Source of the DNA: an uncultured Methanobrevibacter sp.
GTDB taxonomy: Archaea > Methanobacteriota > Methanobacteria > Methanobacteriales > Methanobacteriaceae
DNA length: 64,000 bases
Assembly: GCF_900314615.1 (NCBI RefSeq)
Contig: NZ_OMWA01000014.1
Span: 13,198 to 77,197, forward strand
Direction of reading: 5' to 3'
Shown here in pieces: positions 1 through 9,868 of this stretch; the first letter of the stretch is position 1; every line of letters starts with the position of its first letter. The position numbers and the translations under genes were made by a program. The notes under the pieces were generated by a model that worked only from the letters and a program-made list of their open reading frames with translations, was not told where the DNA came from and did no database searches.

Positions 1-581
1 GGAGCCTGATGAGCCAGTGGCTTTTCAACAAGCTTTTCAATATTGTAAACGTTATTTTCCACTTCAGTTCCTTTGATAATTCCATATCTTTCTACTTTTT
101 CTTTAGGAACTGCTTCAAGTGAGATTGCAGATGCATTATATTTTTCATAAACATCAATAAGCTGTTTAGTACAAGGGGTTGGTCCTTTAGTAATTGAATC
201 TCCTAAAAGAACTGCGAATGCTTCACCGCCGATATGCTTTTTAGCACAGTTAATTGCATCACCTAAGCCGTTCTGTTCTTTTTGTCTTACATAGCATATA
301 TCTGCCAAATCAGTGATTGCACGAACCTGTCTTAAGCGGTCATCTTTTCCTGCACTTTGCAGAGTCTGTTCAAGTTCAAATGATTTGTCGAAGTGATCTT
401 CAATAGATCTTTTGTTTCTACCTGTTACGATTAAAATATCATCGATTCCGGATGCTACTGCCTCTTCAATAACATACTGGATGGTTGGTTTATCATAAAC
501 CGGCAACATTTCCTTAGGTTGCGCTTTAGTAGCAGGTAAAAATCTTGTACCAAAACCTGCTGCTGGAATTACAGCTTTCAT
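1..581 (-). CDS. galU: UTP-glucose-1-phosphate uridylyltransferase, partial (3' end outside window)
   Basis: Makes UDP-glucose from UTP and glucose-1-phosphate in the cytosol, feeding surface glycan and glycolipid synthesis. 193 codons are visible, starting at the ATG at 581; the gene runs off the left edge, so roughly the last third is missing for a family of about 280-300 residues. The N-terminus has the nucleotide-binding signature AAGFGTRFLPATK (about residues 7-19), followed by the family-typical KEMLPVYDKP, and a LVEKP motif near the visible end. A ribosome binding site GGTGAT lies 5 nt before the ATG, and a TATA-like stretch near 630-640 suggests its own promoter. Identification is confident at family level; sugar specificity is inferred from similarity to GalU rather than seen. 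Confidence 0.9.
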   Translation of the reverse strand, partial: MKAVIPAAGFGTRFLPATKAQPKEMLPVYDKPTIQYVIEEAVASGIDDILIVTGRNKRSIEDHFDKSFELEQTLQSAGKDDRLRQVRAITDLADICYVRQKEQNGLGDAINCAKKHIGGEAFAVLLGDSITKGPTPCTKQLIDVYEKYNASAISLEAVPKEKVERYGIIKGTEVENNVYNIEKLVEKPLAHQA

Positions 582-667
582 AATTTATCACCATAAATTT
601 TTTTATTTAAATAAAATTTTAAATTTATTAATATAAATAGATAACTAGTTTTTCAATATTAAATAGC

Positions 668-782
668 TAAAAAAAGTTTTAAAAATTGAATAAGGACAAA
701 TTTGAAAAACAAATTTTGAGACATCCTTACTCAACTGAAATAATTAGCATTCCTATGACAGTACATCACATGATGCTAATAA
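668..782 (-). ncRNA. candidate small structured RNA, two hairpins plus U-tract
   Basis: No protein is apparent here. On the minus strand a TATA box (797-808) is followed about 25 nt later by two consecutive inverted repeats. The first has 8-bp arms (773-780 with 743-750). The second has 11-bp arms (724-734 with 686-696) and forms a complete stem with one G-U pair only when read on the minus strand. A T-rich run follows at 668-685, as expected of termination. The unit ends about 85 bases before galU, which has its own promoter and ribosome binding site, so it is probably not the galU leader. I do not recognise an RNA family; it could also be a decayed mobile-element end. Confidence 0.4.
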
Positions 783-796
783 TTAATTTAAACAAA

Positions 797-808
797 ATAA
801 TATATAAA
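797..808 (-). promoter_or_regulatory. TATA box for the candidate small RNA
   Basis: Read on the minus strand this is TTTATATATTAT. It lies about 25 nt before the first hairpin of the candidate RNA, the normal archaeal TATA-to-start distance. AT richness of the region makes chance occurrence possible. Confidence 0.35.
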
Positions 809-1037
809 ACTTTCTAATTTTCATCCATTATAAAATTAAATCAATTTTTCAAGGTAATACAATATTATAAGTTCAAATAAATAGTGATTTTAAAAAATAA
901 CTAAATATAAATAGAATTTCAAATAAACAAGATATTCTAAAATGCCAATATAATTCAATGAAAATAATTAGTGATTTATATGGGATTTTGTAAAAAAATT
1001 TTGTATAATATTCTTACCAATTTTGGAGGAATTGTCC

Positions 1038-1127
1038 TTGACAGTTGAAAATATAGTGCTCATCATAGCTTATTTTGCCATGGCGAGCTACTATATCTTG
1101 TTAGGCATTAATTTATTAATATATTAA
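1038..1127 (+). CDS. possible 29-codon membrane peptide
   Basis: A short frame starts with TTG at 1038, 7 nt after a strong ribosome binding site GGAGGA (1025-1030), and ends at TAA 1125-1127. The product is acidic at the N-terminus (TVEN) and then almost entirely hydrophobic, ending LLGINLLIY: one membrane helix with little else. A TATA-like ATTTATAT (about 974-980) would place transcription start near 1004. The same bases contain two inverted repeats (ATATAGTGCTC at 1053-1063 with GAGCTACTATAT at about 1085-1096, and CTTGTTA with TAACAAG), so a structured RNA is the alternative. I know no family for it; the ribosome binding site is the main support. Confidence 0.35.
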   Translation: MTVENIVLIIAYFAMASYYILLGINLLIY

Positions 1128-1268
1128 CAAGTTATGAAGTCGAAAAAGAAGAATAGTTTGGATTATCCTAAATTTTCTAATTTGATGATTTGAGAATTCA
1201 AATGACAATTAGCTTTAATAGGCATTTTATATCTTCTTTTTTTACTCATAATAATTTTTAACCACCAT

Positions 1269-3755
1269 TCACCTTTTAACAGTAATTTTATTAGAGTTTG
1301 TCAAACCTCCGAATGAAGTTTTAATAGTATATTTACCAACTTTAAGATTTTTAGGCAATTTAAATGTTACAATACCTTTTTTATCAGTTTTAATCTTATA
1401 GGTTTTGCCTTTGAAATTGATTTTGACAACCTTTTTGGCAAAAACCTTACCGTTGGATTTAAGGACTTTAACTTTAAAGCTGGCAGTTTTTTTAGCTTTT
1501 TTAGACATGTTTTTAGTTATCAGAGTTGTTTTAACAGTGATCTTATCTTTGACTTTAACGCTGTCATATTGAGTAGTTATAGTGTATTTTCCAGGTTTTT
1601 TATTGATTTTTAAAGTCGCATATCCTTTTTTATCGGTTTTAACAGAATATGTTTTCTTATCAATTGTGAATTTGACATATTTTCCGACAGCCAGCTTGCC
1701 GTCTGCACCATATACACGTACTTTAAAGTCTTTGGATTGCTTGTAGTATTTTGTCAAGTCTTTTGATACAATTTTGGTTTTTGGAATTATTTTAACTTCC
1801 ATTTTACCGTTTTCAAATGTGAGTTTCACAAACCCGTCCCTGTCAGCTTTTACTGTGAGATTTCCGGGAATATTCAAAGCTGTGAAATTGGAAATGTTTC
1901 CGTCATTTTCAATAAGAAGAGTGTTACATGTAACTTTAATAATATCTCCTTTTTTGACGAAATCATTATTGCATGTTGCATTAAGGACAATCCAGTTGTT
2001 TAAGCTATTGATTTTATCAATCTGTTTATTCGGCAATATGTCTCCCCAGAAATTGTAGTCTGCAACCACATTTCCTGAATACGGATAAAGAGGACTTCCA
2101 CCGCCAGAATTTAATAAAAATGAATATTTTATTGTTCCATTCTCTCCAAACCACATTATATCTCTTCCAAATATATCTCCGGAATTGACGAATTTGGAAT
2201 ACAATATTGTACCGTTGTCTGCCAACCAGCAGATTGCAGCTCCTCCCCAGGCATTATTATTTAAAAATTGACTTTCGAAAATATTACCTGAATCTCCTCT
2301 CCAGCAGATTGCTCCACCATAGTTTGGATATCCTACTCCGTTATTTTTAAAGACACATTTGCTGACTGTACCGTTGGTAGCATTCCAGACAATAGCTCCG
2401 CCTTCATTGACTTTGGCACCCATTGGTCTGATTCTTACAGTATGCCAGACGTTTCCGTTTTCATCAACCCATGTTTCTTCCTTGTCAAATGGATCATCTT
2501 CAATTCCGCTTCCCCTGTTATTTGTAAAGTTACAGTTTTCAACTACTCCGTTTGCTCCGTTCCAGTAGATTGCTCCACCGCCCGCATCATTTGAGAAGTA
2601 TCTTCCATATGCATTTCCGTTAATGAAATTGATATTTCTGATAGTGACGTTATCTGCAGTGACATTGAACATTCTTGACAGCTTGTTTCCATCCAGAGTA
2701 TGGCCTGCACCGTCAATGGTTATAGGTTTTGAGATTAATATTCCCTTATTTGAGCCATTTACAAATTTGTAATCGTCATCCAGTACTAAAATTCCGCCTT
2801 CAGGAGTGTTATTGACCAATAATTCCAAATCAGCAAAAGTATTTAATGGTGCGAATTTGACACAGGAGAAATCGACATCATACCATGATTCAATTAATGA
2901 TTCATTTTCAATGAAGACCTCTGTTAAAGTCATGTTTCGGGAATTCAGGAACAAATCATTTTGATTGTTTTCAATGAATTTGGAGTTTATAAGCTGTCCT
3001 CCATCGCCGTTCCATGCAATTGCTCCGCCGGTGTGACCTGCTTTGTTATTTTTGAATTTGGAATTGGAGACACTGATATTGTTTCCCCATGAAACTGTTA
3101 TAGCACCTCCGGTAAAATCAGCAGAATTATCGCAGAAATTGCAATTGTCAACAGAGATATCATTTCCACATAAATACAGTGCTCCAGCTTCGCTGTTGAC
3201 TGTCATGATGTGAAGCTGTCTTGGATCATATCCGTCCCCATCAGTCAAACTAACATCGGCTGCAGTTTTTACAGTATTGTTTTTGAAATTGCAATTTGAA
3301 ATACATCCATAATCACCCCTCCAAAGGACTGCTCCTCCGGCAGATGACGCTGCATTGTCTGTGAAATTGCAGTTAAGCAATACTCCATTGTTTCCCCACC
3401 AGGAAATTACACCACCTGCAAGGCCGGTTGTTTTACCGTTGACAAAATTGACGTTTTTGATTGTAACGTTATCTGCCTTAACCCAGAAAACCCTTTCAAC
3501 ATCAGATGCATCTATTGTATGACCATTACCGTCGATTGTAATGGAATTATTGATAATAATATGTTTTTGAGAAGTGTTTATGCTTTGATAGTTATTATCT
3601 AAGTTAACAACATCCCCATCATTTGTAAGATTGATTTTGTTTGCCAAATCATCAATATGGGACTCACTGACTGTCTGATTATCAAGTGCACTGACGCCTG
3701 AAATTGATAAACAGATTAAAGCAATTACTGTTAAAATAAAAATAAATTTTTTCAA
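1269..3755 (-). CDS. adhesin-like surface protein, 828 aa
   Basis: Secreted surface protein of the methanogen adhesin-like type. Residues 1-23 are a signal peptide ending SGVSA. Two right-handed beta-helix regions (about 30-290 and 310-590) show repeated N-x-F-x-N-N turns and GGAI/GGAV strands. Two Ig-like modules occupy about 660-740 and 745-828; the last is Lys-rich and ends NKITVKR. The same C-terminal pair recurs in three other island proteins and may hold the protein to the anionic wall (inference). The start is TTG (3753-3755), preceded 9 nt upstream by AGGAGG (3765-3769), the best ribosome binding site nearby; no ATG fits as well. It is the shortest island member carrying the cassette. 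The ligand is unknown. Confidence 0.85.
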   Translation of the reverse strand: MKKFIFILTVIALICLSISGVSALDNQTVSESHIDDLANKINLTNDGDVVNLDNNYQSINTSQKHIIINNSITIDGNGHTIDASDVERVFWVKADNVTIKNVNFVNGKTTGLAGGVISWWGNNGVLLNCNFTDNAASSAGGAVLWRGDYGCISNCNFKNNTVKTAADVSLTDGDGYDPRQLHIMTVNSEAGALYLCGNDISVDNCNFCDNSADFTGGAITVSWGNNISVSNSKFKNNKAGHTGGAIAWNGDGGQLINSKFIENNQNDLFLNSRNMTLTEVFIENESLIESWYDVDFSCVKFAPLNTFADLELLVNNTPEGGILVLDDDYKFVNGSNKGILISKPITIDGAGHTLDGNKLSRMFNVTADNVTIRNINFINGNAYGRYFSNDAGGGAIYWNGANGVVENCNFTNNRGSGIEDDPFDKEETWVDENGNVWHTVRIRPMGAKVNEGGAIVWNATNGTVSKCVFKNNGVGYPNYGGAICWRGDSGNIFESQFLNNNAWGGAAICWLADNGTILYSKFVNSGDIFGRDIMWFGENGTIKYSFLLNSGGGSPLYPYSGNVVADYNFWGDILPNKQIDKINSLNNWIVLNATCNNDFVKKGDIIKVTCNTLLIENDGNISNFTALNIPGNLTVKADRDGFVKLTFENGKMEVKIIPKTKIVSKDLTKYYKQSKDFKVRVYGADGKLAVGKYVKFTIDKKTYSVKTDKKGYATLKINKKPGKYTITTQYDSVKVKDKITVKTTLITKNMSKKAKKTASFKVKVLKSNGKVFAKKVVKINFKGKTYKIKTDKKGIVTFKLPKNLKVGKYTIKTSFGGLTNSNKITVKR

Positions 3756-3823
3756 AAAATAAAACCTCCTTTAAAATCAGTTAAATGTATGTTAAAAGAA
3801 TAAGTTATATTTTTTGATAGTAG

Positions 3824-3907
<84 letters not shown>

Positions 3908-3961
3908 TATAAAACAAAAGTAGTTATTAATGAATATATTTTTCAAGTTATATATACTTAA

Positions 3962-4381
3962 CTATTTTTCACATGTTTTTATAGTAACTTCCATGATTTT
4001 TTCATTTTTTAAATCTTCAATAAGTTTAGTGTCAAGGTCACGTGCAGCCTTATCGGAATTTACCATCAGAGTCCTTGGACATGTAAAATCGCTTTTTCTA
4101 ATAACAATATCTGTGGGATGTGTCAGACTCAAGTCCTCATGACCATAGCCTACAATTTCATCATATCCGTTTTCAGTTTTAAGTTCAACGATTATTTTTG
4201 TGTTGGAATCAGCAATCTGATCCTTTAAATCCTGTGGAAAGTCCAGCATGGTCTTATCCATATCCACTCCAACAATGCAGTCCCCGCTAGGAGTCAAATA
4301 CTGATCTTTTGTTATCTCAAATGTAGACTTATGTCTTGAAGTAACATTCTCATGACCCTTAGCTAGAATTTTAAAAATCAT
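3962..4381 (-). CDS. DUF371 family protein
   Basis: A 139-residue cytosolic protein of the archaeal DUF371 family, whose function is unknown. Family features visible are AKGHENVTSRHKSTFEITKD near the N-terminus, LTPSGDCIVGVDMDK shortly after, and a C-terminal basic/acidic stretch around SDKAARDLD. I place the start at the ATG at 4381 rather than a farther upstream codon, because a TATA box (4402-4413) lies only about 25 nt before it. The mRNA would then be leaderless, and the 16 extra upstream residues do not belong to the family. The tRNA-Leu gene follows 54 bases downstream on the same strand. Confidence 0.85.
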   Translation of the reverse strand: MIFKILAKGHENVTSRHKSTFEITKDQYLTPSGDCIVGVDMDKTMLDFPQDLKDQIADSNTKIIVELKTENGYDEIVGYGHEDLSLTHPTDIVIRKSDFTCPRTLMVNSDKAARDLDTKLIEDLKNEKIMEVTIKTCEK

Positions 4382-4401
4382 AAATAATAATTTGTAGCGA
4401 A

Positions 4402-4413
4402 AATTTATAAAAT
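4402..4413 (-). promoter_or_regulatory. TATA box of the DUF371 gene
   Basis: Minus-strand TTTTATAAATT about 25 nt before the DUF371 ATG at 4381. The spacing implies a leaderless transcript, and there is no ribosome binding site. Confidence 0.5.
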
Positions 4414-4588
4414 TATTGCTGAAAAGCATCAGGATTTTCTATATCATTTAATGAAAGAACTGCCCAATAATTTCAACAGTTGAGAGTATAAATATTAAAA
4501 TAATAAATCGTTTTGATGATAAAATTAAAGTTGAATTAAAAAATCAGCAAATTAAATAAAGTAATCTACCATAAAAAAATAAAATAAA

Positions 4589-4610
4589 AGAAGTTTAGTT
4601 AAAAACTTCT
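4589..4610 (-). terminator. hairpin-plus-U terminator of the 1707-aa adhesin gene
   Basis: Perfect 8-bp inverted repeat AGAAGTTT/AAACTTCT with a 6-nt loop, followed on the minus strand by TTTATTTTATTTTTTT. It overlaps the adhesin stop codon (4609-4611). Confidence 0.6.
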
Positions 4611-7600
4611 ATTTTTTGACAGTTATGGTATTTGTTATTGAAGTCTTGCCGTAAACTGACTTGATTTTATGTTTACCAACCTTTAAATTCATTTTGATAG
4701 TAACAGTAGCTATTCCTTTCTTATTTGTTTTGGCAATGTATTTCTTACCGTTGATTTTGAAGGTAATCTTTTTACCTTTAAGGACTTTGCCTGCACTGTT
4801 TACAAGTTTGGCACTGAATTTAGTGGTTTTGCTTTTCTTTTTAGAGATGTTTTTAGCAGACAATAGTTTTTTAACAGTAATCTTATTGGATACCTTAACT
4901 TTACCGTAGCTTGCAGTTACAGTGTATTTTTTAGCAGGCAGTTTAACAGCAAGTTTAGCATAACCGTTTTTATCTGTTTTGACTTTGTATGTCTTGCCGT
5001 TTACCTTGAATGTTACAGTCTTACCTGCACCGACAGGAGTTGCATTATCTGAATAGATTCTGACCTTGTAGTTTGTTTTAGCTCCATAATAGTTAGATAC
5101 ATCCTTATTTTCCATTATCCTGCTGTAGATTACAATTTTGTTGGATAATGACTCTCCGGTGGCCGGATTTTTACAGGAAATTGTGTATGTTCCGGGATTG
5201 ATGTTGATGTTGATTCTTGCAATACCGTTCGGAAGTGTGGAAATGCTATATGATTTGGAACCAATCTTAAAGGTCACTTTTGCATTAGATAAAGCCTTAC
5301 CTTTTGAATCAGTGAATATTGCAAAATACTGTGTAGCAGTACCATAGAGTTTTACGACATCCATTCCTTCAACGGTCGGCAGAACACTTACGCTGACATT
5401 AGCTGAAATGCTTCTGTATCTTTCGTTACTTGAGAATGTGATTTCAGCAATGTAGTCTCCGGAAGCAAGATTAATATCAGCATATGCAATACCTTTGCTG
5501 TTGGTTGTTACTTCATAGTGTTTTGAGGCAATTTTAACAGTTATATCCTGATTTGCAAATGGTTTTCCATTTGAATCTTTAAGAATTATTGCCATTTTAT
5601 CGCTGCCCCCGTAATATTTTGTGAAATCGTTTGCAGTTAAATTAGCATCCAGATAACTTTCAACTACCCTAAAAATGCCGTTATAGCTGGCCGGAGTGTA
5701 GTTTTCATTTCCGTCATATGTTACAGTGTAGGTGTAGTTGCCTGCAGCCATTCTACCTAAAACCATAGACCCTACACCATTTTTAACATCAATATTATAT
5801 GACCTTGTTCCGACTTTTAAAACAACTGTTGAATTTAAAGCTTCATCGTCATTTGAATACAATGTGATTCTGCACATTACTCTTTCTGTAATGGTGACAT
5901 CATTGATTTCAACGTTCATGAGAGATTTTTTCTGAGTGACATTTAAAATAAATGTAGCATCAGATGAGTAATAGTTCTTATCACCTGCATATCTTGCAAT
6001 GACCTCATATTCTCCAGTATCCATAGGAGCAATATACCATGTTGCAACGGAATCTGAAATCGCTTTGTTTCTTGGTGAGAAATAACCTGTCATACTGAAT
6101 GATAAGCTTCCGGTAGCATTTGGACTTAAATCAGCATAGATTCTAATGTTTTCACCTAATGCAACTTCTTTTACATACATTGAGATTGTAGAATTTGCCT
6201 TATATACTGAAAATGAAGTTGAGTTTGAAGAGTCAATATAGTAATCATTTCCCAAATATTTTACAGTCAAATTGTAATTTCCAGCGTCAAGACCTTTGAA
6301 ATTATAAACAGCCTTTCCGTTTGCAATTGTTACCTCTTTTGTTAAATCACCGATGATGAACTGAACAGTTCCTGTTGCATCACTGTTTAAATCAGCAGCA
6401 GCAATTAAATCATCAGCATAAGGTGCACTTTTAACGGATATGTTTAAATCGGATGCTTGTTCTTTAACATAAAATGAAACTTTTTGACTCACAGGATTGT
6501 AATTGCCGTCTCCACCATATGAAATATCAACTGAATAATTTCCTTCATTTAATTTGGACAAGTTCAATACAGCTTTGCCGTCAGTTATTTTTTCCTGATA
6601 TGTTTTTGAGCCTACAACAAATGTTATAGTTCCAGTTGCATTTTTCAAACCGCCTACAGTGATAATCTGATCAACGTAAGGTGTAGCGGCAGGAATGTCA
6701 ACTATTAAATCCAAATCGGATTTTGAAACTTCAAATGTGTTTGATTGAGTAATATTTATCAAATCGTTAAAGTAAACTGCTTTTACAGTGTATTTACCGG
6801 CTTTTAAACCTGAAAGATCATATTGTGCTTTTGAATCTGTTATATCACATATTACTTCAAGATTGTTTTCTATAATGAATCTGACTTTTCCTTCAATTCC
6901 TTTTGCAAATTCAGCTTTGATAATCTCAATATCACCATATGAAATGTTGTCTGCTGTCAGATTGAAGTTAACGTCATTTACTTTTATTGTATTTGAAATT
7001 GTTGAGTTTTTATAGGTTACTGTGATATTATAAGTGCCTGAAGGCAGGTTCAATTTGAAATAACCGTACCCGTCATCGTTGGTAGTAATGTTGAATACCT
7101 CTCCGTTGAAGCTGACTGAAACCTCTCTGTTAGGCATTGGAATACCGGTCAGTTCAATTAATCTGATTGAATAGTTAAAGTCATTATATTGATATCCTGT
7201 TGAGTTTTCACCGATGAATACAAACTCATCGTCAATTCCCAAAGTTGTATTCCAGGTTGCGCCTTCATATTTTTCATTCCCTTCATAAAATACGAAGATA
7301 TAATTTGTTCCCTTGTCAAATGTGACTTTAAACTCGCAGGATCCTTTGGTCAGATTCAAATAATAAACATTATAGTTTACGTAAACGCCAACAACACCGC
7401 TGCAGGTATTTGGAGTGGTTTTAACAGTAATTGTACCATTCAAATCATTTTCATTTTGATGAACGTCAACTGTTAAAGAGGAAGGTGTTTTCAATACATT
7501 GAATGAAGTTGAAACATTTACAGGATAATATCTCAAATCTCCTTCAAATATTAAAGTAACGTTATACTGTCCTCCCGCCAGGTTGGATAATGTAATGTTT

Positions 7601-9732
7601 GTGACAGTATCATCAATGAATATTTCATTGCTCTCTCCGTTGATTATCAGTGTCGCTTCACCCCTGAGAGTTGCAGGACTGACTGAAACTGTTACAGTGG
7701 CATTTTCACCGACATGAATATCACCGGCAGTTATGTTGATTTCTGTTTCATATCTTGTTACATTTAAAACAGCGCTGGCCTTTTTGGAGTAATAGTAATT
7801 TGTTTCAGCAAATTCAAGAGTTATGTTGTACTGGCCTTCAGCAAAGTTGTTTAAGGCAATGCTGGTATTTCCGTTATATAAATAAACAATCTTTTTCCTG
7901 ACTCCGTCAATATATAGAATTGCCTGACCCTGAACTCCACTTGGAAGCAGAGTAGCTATTGCGGTTCCCCTCTGACCCACTTTGATTTCAGGAATTGTTA
8001 AAGCTAAATCTACTGACTGCTTTTGAATATGAACAGTAGTGTCATTGAATGCCTTGAAATAGTTTTCATCACCATCATAGATGATTTCCATTTTGTAGTC
8101 CTTTGGAATTAAACCTGATATTTCGCCTGATGCCCTGCCGTCAGTTAAATTGAGAATGTATGTTTTACCGTCAATCTTTAACAGAATATTTCCGGTTGGA
8201 ATGCCGGTTGGTGAGATTACTTCTACGTCAACTGTTAAATTATCCCTGTAGGTGATGTTGTCTGAAACGTTGAACCGAATTTCTGTTAATACTTTTCCCA
8301 CATCCACAAGTGCTCTCTGGGTGAAACCTTCCAAATCAACGTTAACTTCATACAGTCCTTTGTTTTGAGTATAATTGAAAATGAAATTGGCATTGCCGTT
8401 TACAAGCTGTTTTTTATAGGATGCCTGATTTGTGCTGAAAGTTACATTGAAATCCGGAAGCAGACTTATTTGAGCTATATTGTCTATATTGTTTGTTAGA
8501 AATGCTTTTAATGTAATGATTTGTGAAATATTTAATTTTGAATAGTCAGGAGTTACTTTAAACATTATCCATGAGCTGAACTCATCCACATTTACCCTTA
8601 ATTCATCTTCATAAGGATTGTTGTTTGTATCCCACCAGTTATTTTCCAGAGATGTGATGTCTCCTCCGTTTACATAGACATCTCTTGATATATCGTCATG
8701 ACAATAGTTATCTATAAATGCGTTATAAGTCAGATTAAGGTTTCCGTTAGTGTAGATATTAGGAGATCCTTTTGTTACACCACTTTCATAAACGGCAGTA
8801 TTGTTTTTAAAGATATTCCCATACCCTGTCAGGAGTCCTGCGTTATATACTGCACCAAAAACTGTGTTGAAGTTTGACCTTCTGATTGAGTTGTCCTTGA
8901 TGATGGAATTTGTTAATGTAAAGTTTCCTGCATTGTATATTGCTGATCCTTTACATTCCTGAAGTGCAACGGAGTTTTGAATAACCCCATTGTCAAAGAA
9001 TAAAACTCCATCATTGGCTATTGCTGCACCATATCCGAAATCAATGCTTTTTGATTTGGAAAATGATGAATTTCTGATAACCGCTTTACCTTTATTGTAA
9101 ATGGAACCTCCATATGAAAAAAGTCCGGATGTGGAAAGTGCAGTATTGTTTACGAAATTTGAATTTACAACAGTCAAATCACCGAAATTGCTTATTGCAC
9201 CACCATAAATATATTTATCAACACTTCCATAATGCAAAACACTGTTTTCAAATGTGCAGTCTTCAATTGTTACTGTAGCATTTTTTATATCTATTGCTGC
9301 GCCGTATACATTATTGTTATAAGTAGCATAGTATGATTCAGGAGATTTATACGCATTTACAAATTTAATGTTTTTAAATCTGACGTTGACGTTATCTGAA
9401 ACTATAAATAGATAATTTCTGTTCTGCCCGTCAATGACAGTGTTATCGCTTCCGATTATGCTGACGGATTTGTCAATGGTAATTTTTGAGTTTCCATCAC
9501 CTTTATATATGCCGTCTGACAAATAGACAGTGCCGTTGTCGCAGGCTATATCCAATGCCTCTTTAATTGTTGAGGCAGATGCATTATCAACTTGAATCAT
9601 GTTAATATCACTACTTAAGTAATTTTCACCGCTGCTGTTTGAATCTGAGGAAATGTCTGATGCATTGACGCAGGATAATGTCAGACAAATTACAGCAATG
9701 AAAAATATTAACATTACTTTATTCATTTTCAA
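4609..9732 (-). CDS. adhesin-like surface protein, 1707 aa
   Basis: Secreted surface protein. The signal peptide (about 1-25) ends SCVNA. A beta-helix region at about 55-400 has FENS/NNTA-type turns and closes with a NNWWDTNNNP motif, the usual cap of these domains. About ten Ig-like (Big_3-type) repeats follow, most ending in a variant of YxGDxxY, such as YDGDENYFKA, YGGDGNYNPV and YAGDKNYYSS. The last ~165 residues are the Lys-rich double module shared with neighbours, ending NTITVKK. The start is TTG at 9732: GAGG (9741-9744) sits 8 nt before it, whereas the in-frame ATG at 9726 is 14 nt away. The architecture suggests a ligand-binding helix held off the wall by an Ig stalk; the ligand cannot be read from sequence. 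Confidence 0.85.
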   Translation of the reverse strand: MKMNKVMLIFFIAVICLTLSCVNASDISSDSNSSGENYLSSDINMIQVDNASASTIKEALDIACDNGTVYLSDGIYKGDGNSKITIDKSVSIIGSDNTVIDGQNRNYLFIVSDNVNVRFKNIKFVNAYKSPESYYATYNNNVYGAAIDIKNATVTIEDCTFENSVLHYGSVDKYIYGGAISNFGDLTVVNSNFVNNTALSTSGLFSYGGSIYNKGKAVIRNSSFSKSKSIDFGYGAAIANDGVLFFDNGVIQNSVALQECKGSAIYNAGNFTLTNSIIKDNSIRRSNFNTVFGAVYNAGLLTGYGNIFKNNTAVYESGVTKGSPNIYTNGNLNLTYNAFIDNYCHDDISRDVYVNGGDITSLENNWWDTNNNPYEDELRVNVDEFSSWIMFKVTPDYSKLNISQIITLKAFLTNNIDNIAQISLLPDFNVTFSTNQASYKKQLVNGNANFIFNYTQNKGLYEVNVDLEGFTQRALVDVGKVLTEIRFNVSDNITYRDNLTVDVEVISPTGIPTGNILLKIDGKTYILNLTDGRASGEISGLIPKDYKMEIIYDGDENYFKAFNDTTVHIQKQSVDLALTIPEIKVGQRGTAIATLLPSGVQGQAILYIDGVRKKIVYLYNGNTSIALNNFAEGQYNITLEFAETNYYYSKKASAVLNVTRYETEINITAGDIHVGENATVTVSVSPATLRGEATLIINGESNEIFIDDTVTNITLSNLAGGQYNVTLIFEGDLRYYPVNVSTSFNVLKTPSSLTVDVHQNENDLNGTITVKTTPNTCSGVVGVYVNYNVYYLNLTKGSCEFKVTFDKGTNYIFVFYEGNEKYEGATWNTTLGIDDEFVFIGENSTGYQYNDFNYSIRLIELTGIPMPNREVSVSFNGEVFNITTNDDGYGYFKLNLPSGTYNITVTYKNSTISNTIKVNDVNFNLTADNISYGDIEIIKAEFAKGIEGKVRFIIENNLEVICDITDSKAQYDLSGLKAGKYTVKAVYFNDLINITQSNTFEVSKSDLDLIVDIPAATPYVDQIITVGGLKNATGTITFVVGSKTYQEKITDGKAVLNLSKLNEGNYSVDISYGGDGNYNPVSQKVSFYVKEQASDLNISVKSAPYADDLIAAADLNSDATGTVQFIIGDLTKEVTIANGKAVYNFKGLDAGNYNLTVKYLGNDYYIDSSNSTSFSVYKANSTISMYVKEVALGENIRIYADLSPNATGSLSFSMTGYFSPRNKAISDSVATWYIAPMDTGEYEVIARYAGDKNYYSSDATFILNVTQKKSLMNVEINDVTITERVMCRITLYSNDDEALNSTVVLKVGTRSYNIDVKNGVGSMVLGRMAAGNYTYTVTYDGNENYTPASYNGIFRVVESYLDANLTANDFTKYYGGSDKMAIILKDSNGKPFANQDITVKIASKHYEVTTNSKGIAYADINLASGDYIAEITFSSNERYRSISANVSVSVLPTVEGMDVVKLYGTATQYFAIFTDSKGKALSNAKVTFKIGSKSYSISTLPNGIARINININPGTYTISCKNPATGESLSNKIVIYSRIMENKDVSNYYGAKTNYKVRIYSDNATPVGAGKTVTFKVNGKTYKVKTDKNGYAKLAVKLPAKKYTVTASYGKVKVSNKITVKKLLSAKNISKKKSKTTKFSAKLVNSAGKVLKGKKITFKINGKKYIAKTNKKGIATVTIKMNLKVGKHKIKSVYGKTSITNTITVKK

Positions 9733-9847
9733 ATTAGATACCTCGTTTAAATTAATTTATATTAAATAATTTATCAATTATGTTTTAATTTATGAAAAAG
9801 AAATTATTTAAAAGTATCTAAAATAATCATTATAAAAAAAGAAAAAG

Positions 9848-9865
9848 AGTTGTTTTAAAACAACT
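9848..9865 (-). terminator. hairpin-plus-U terminator of the 752-aa adhesin gene
   Basis: An 18-base perfect palindrome AGTTGTTTTAAAACAACT just after the stop codon, followed on the minus strand by CTTTTTCTTTTTTT. Confidence 0.6.
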
Positions 9866-9868
9866 AAA

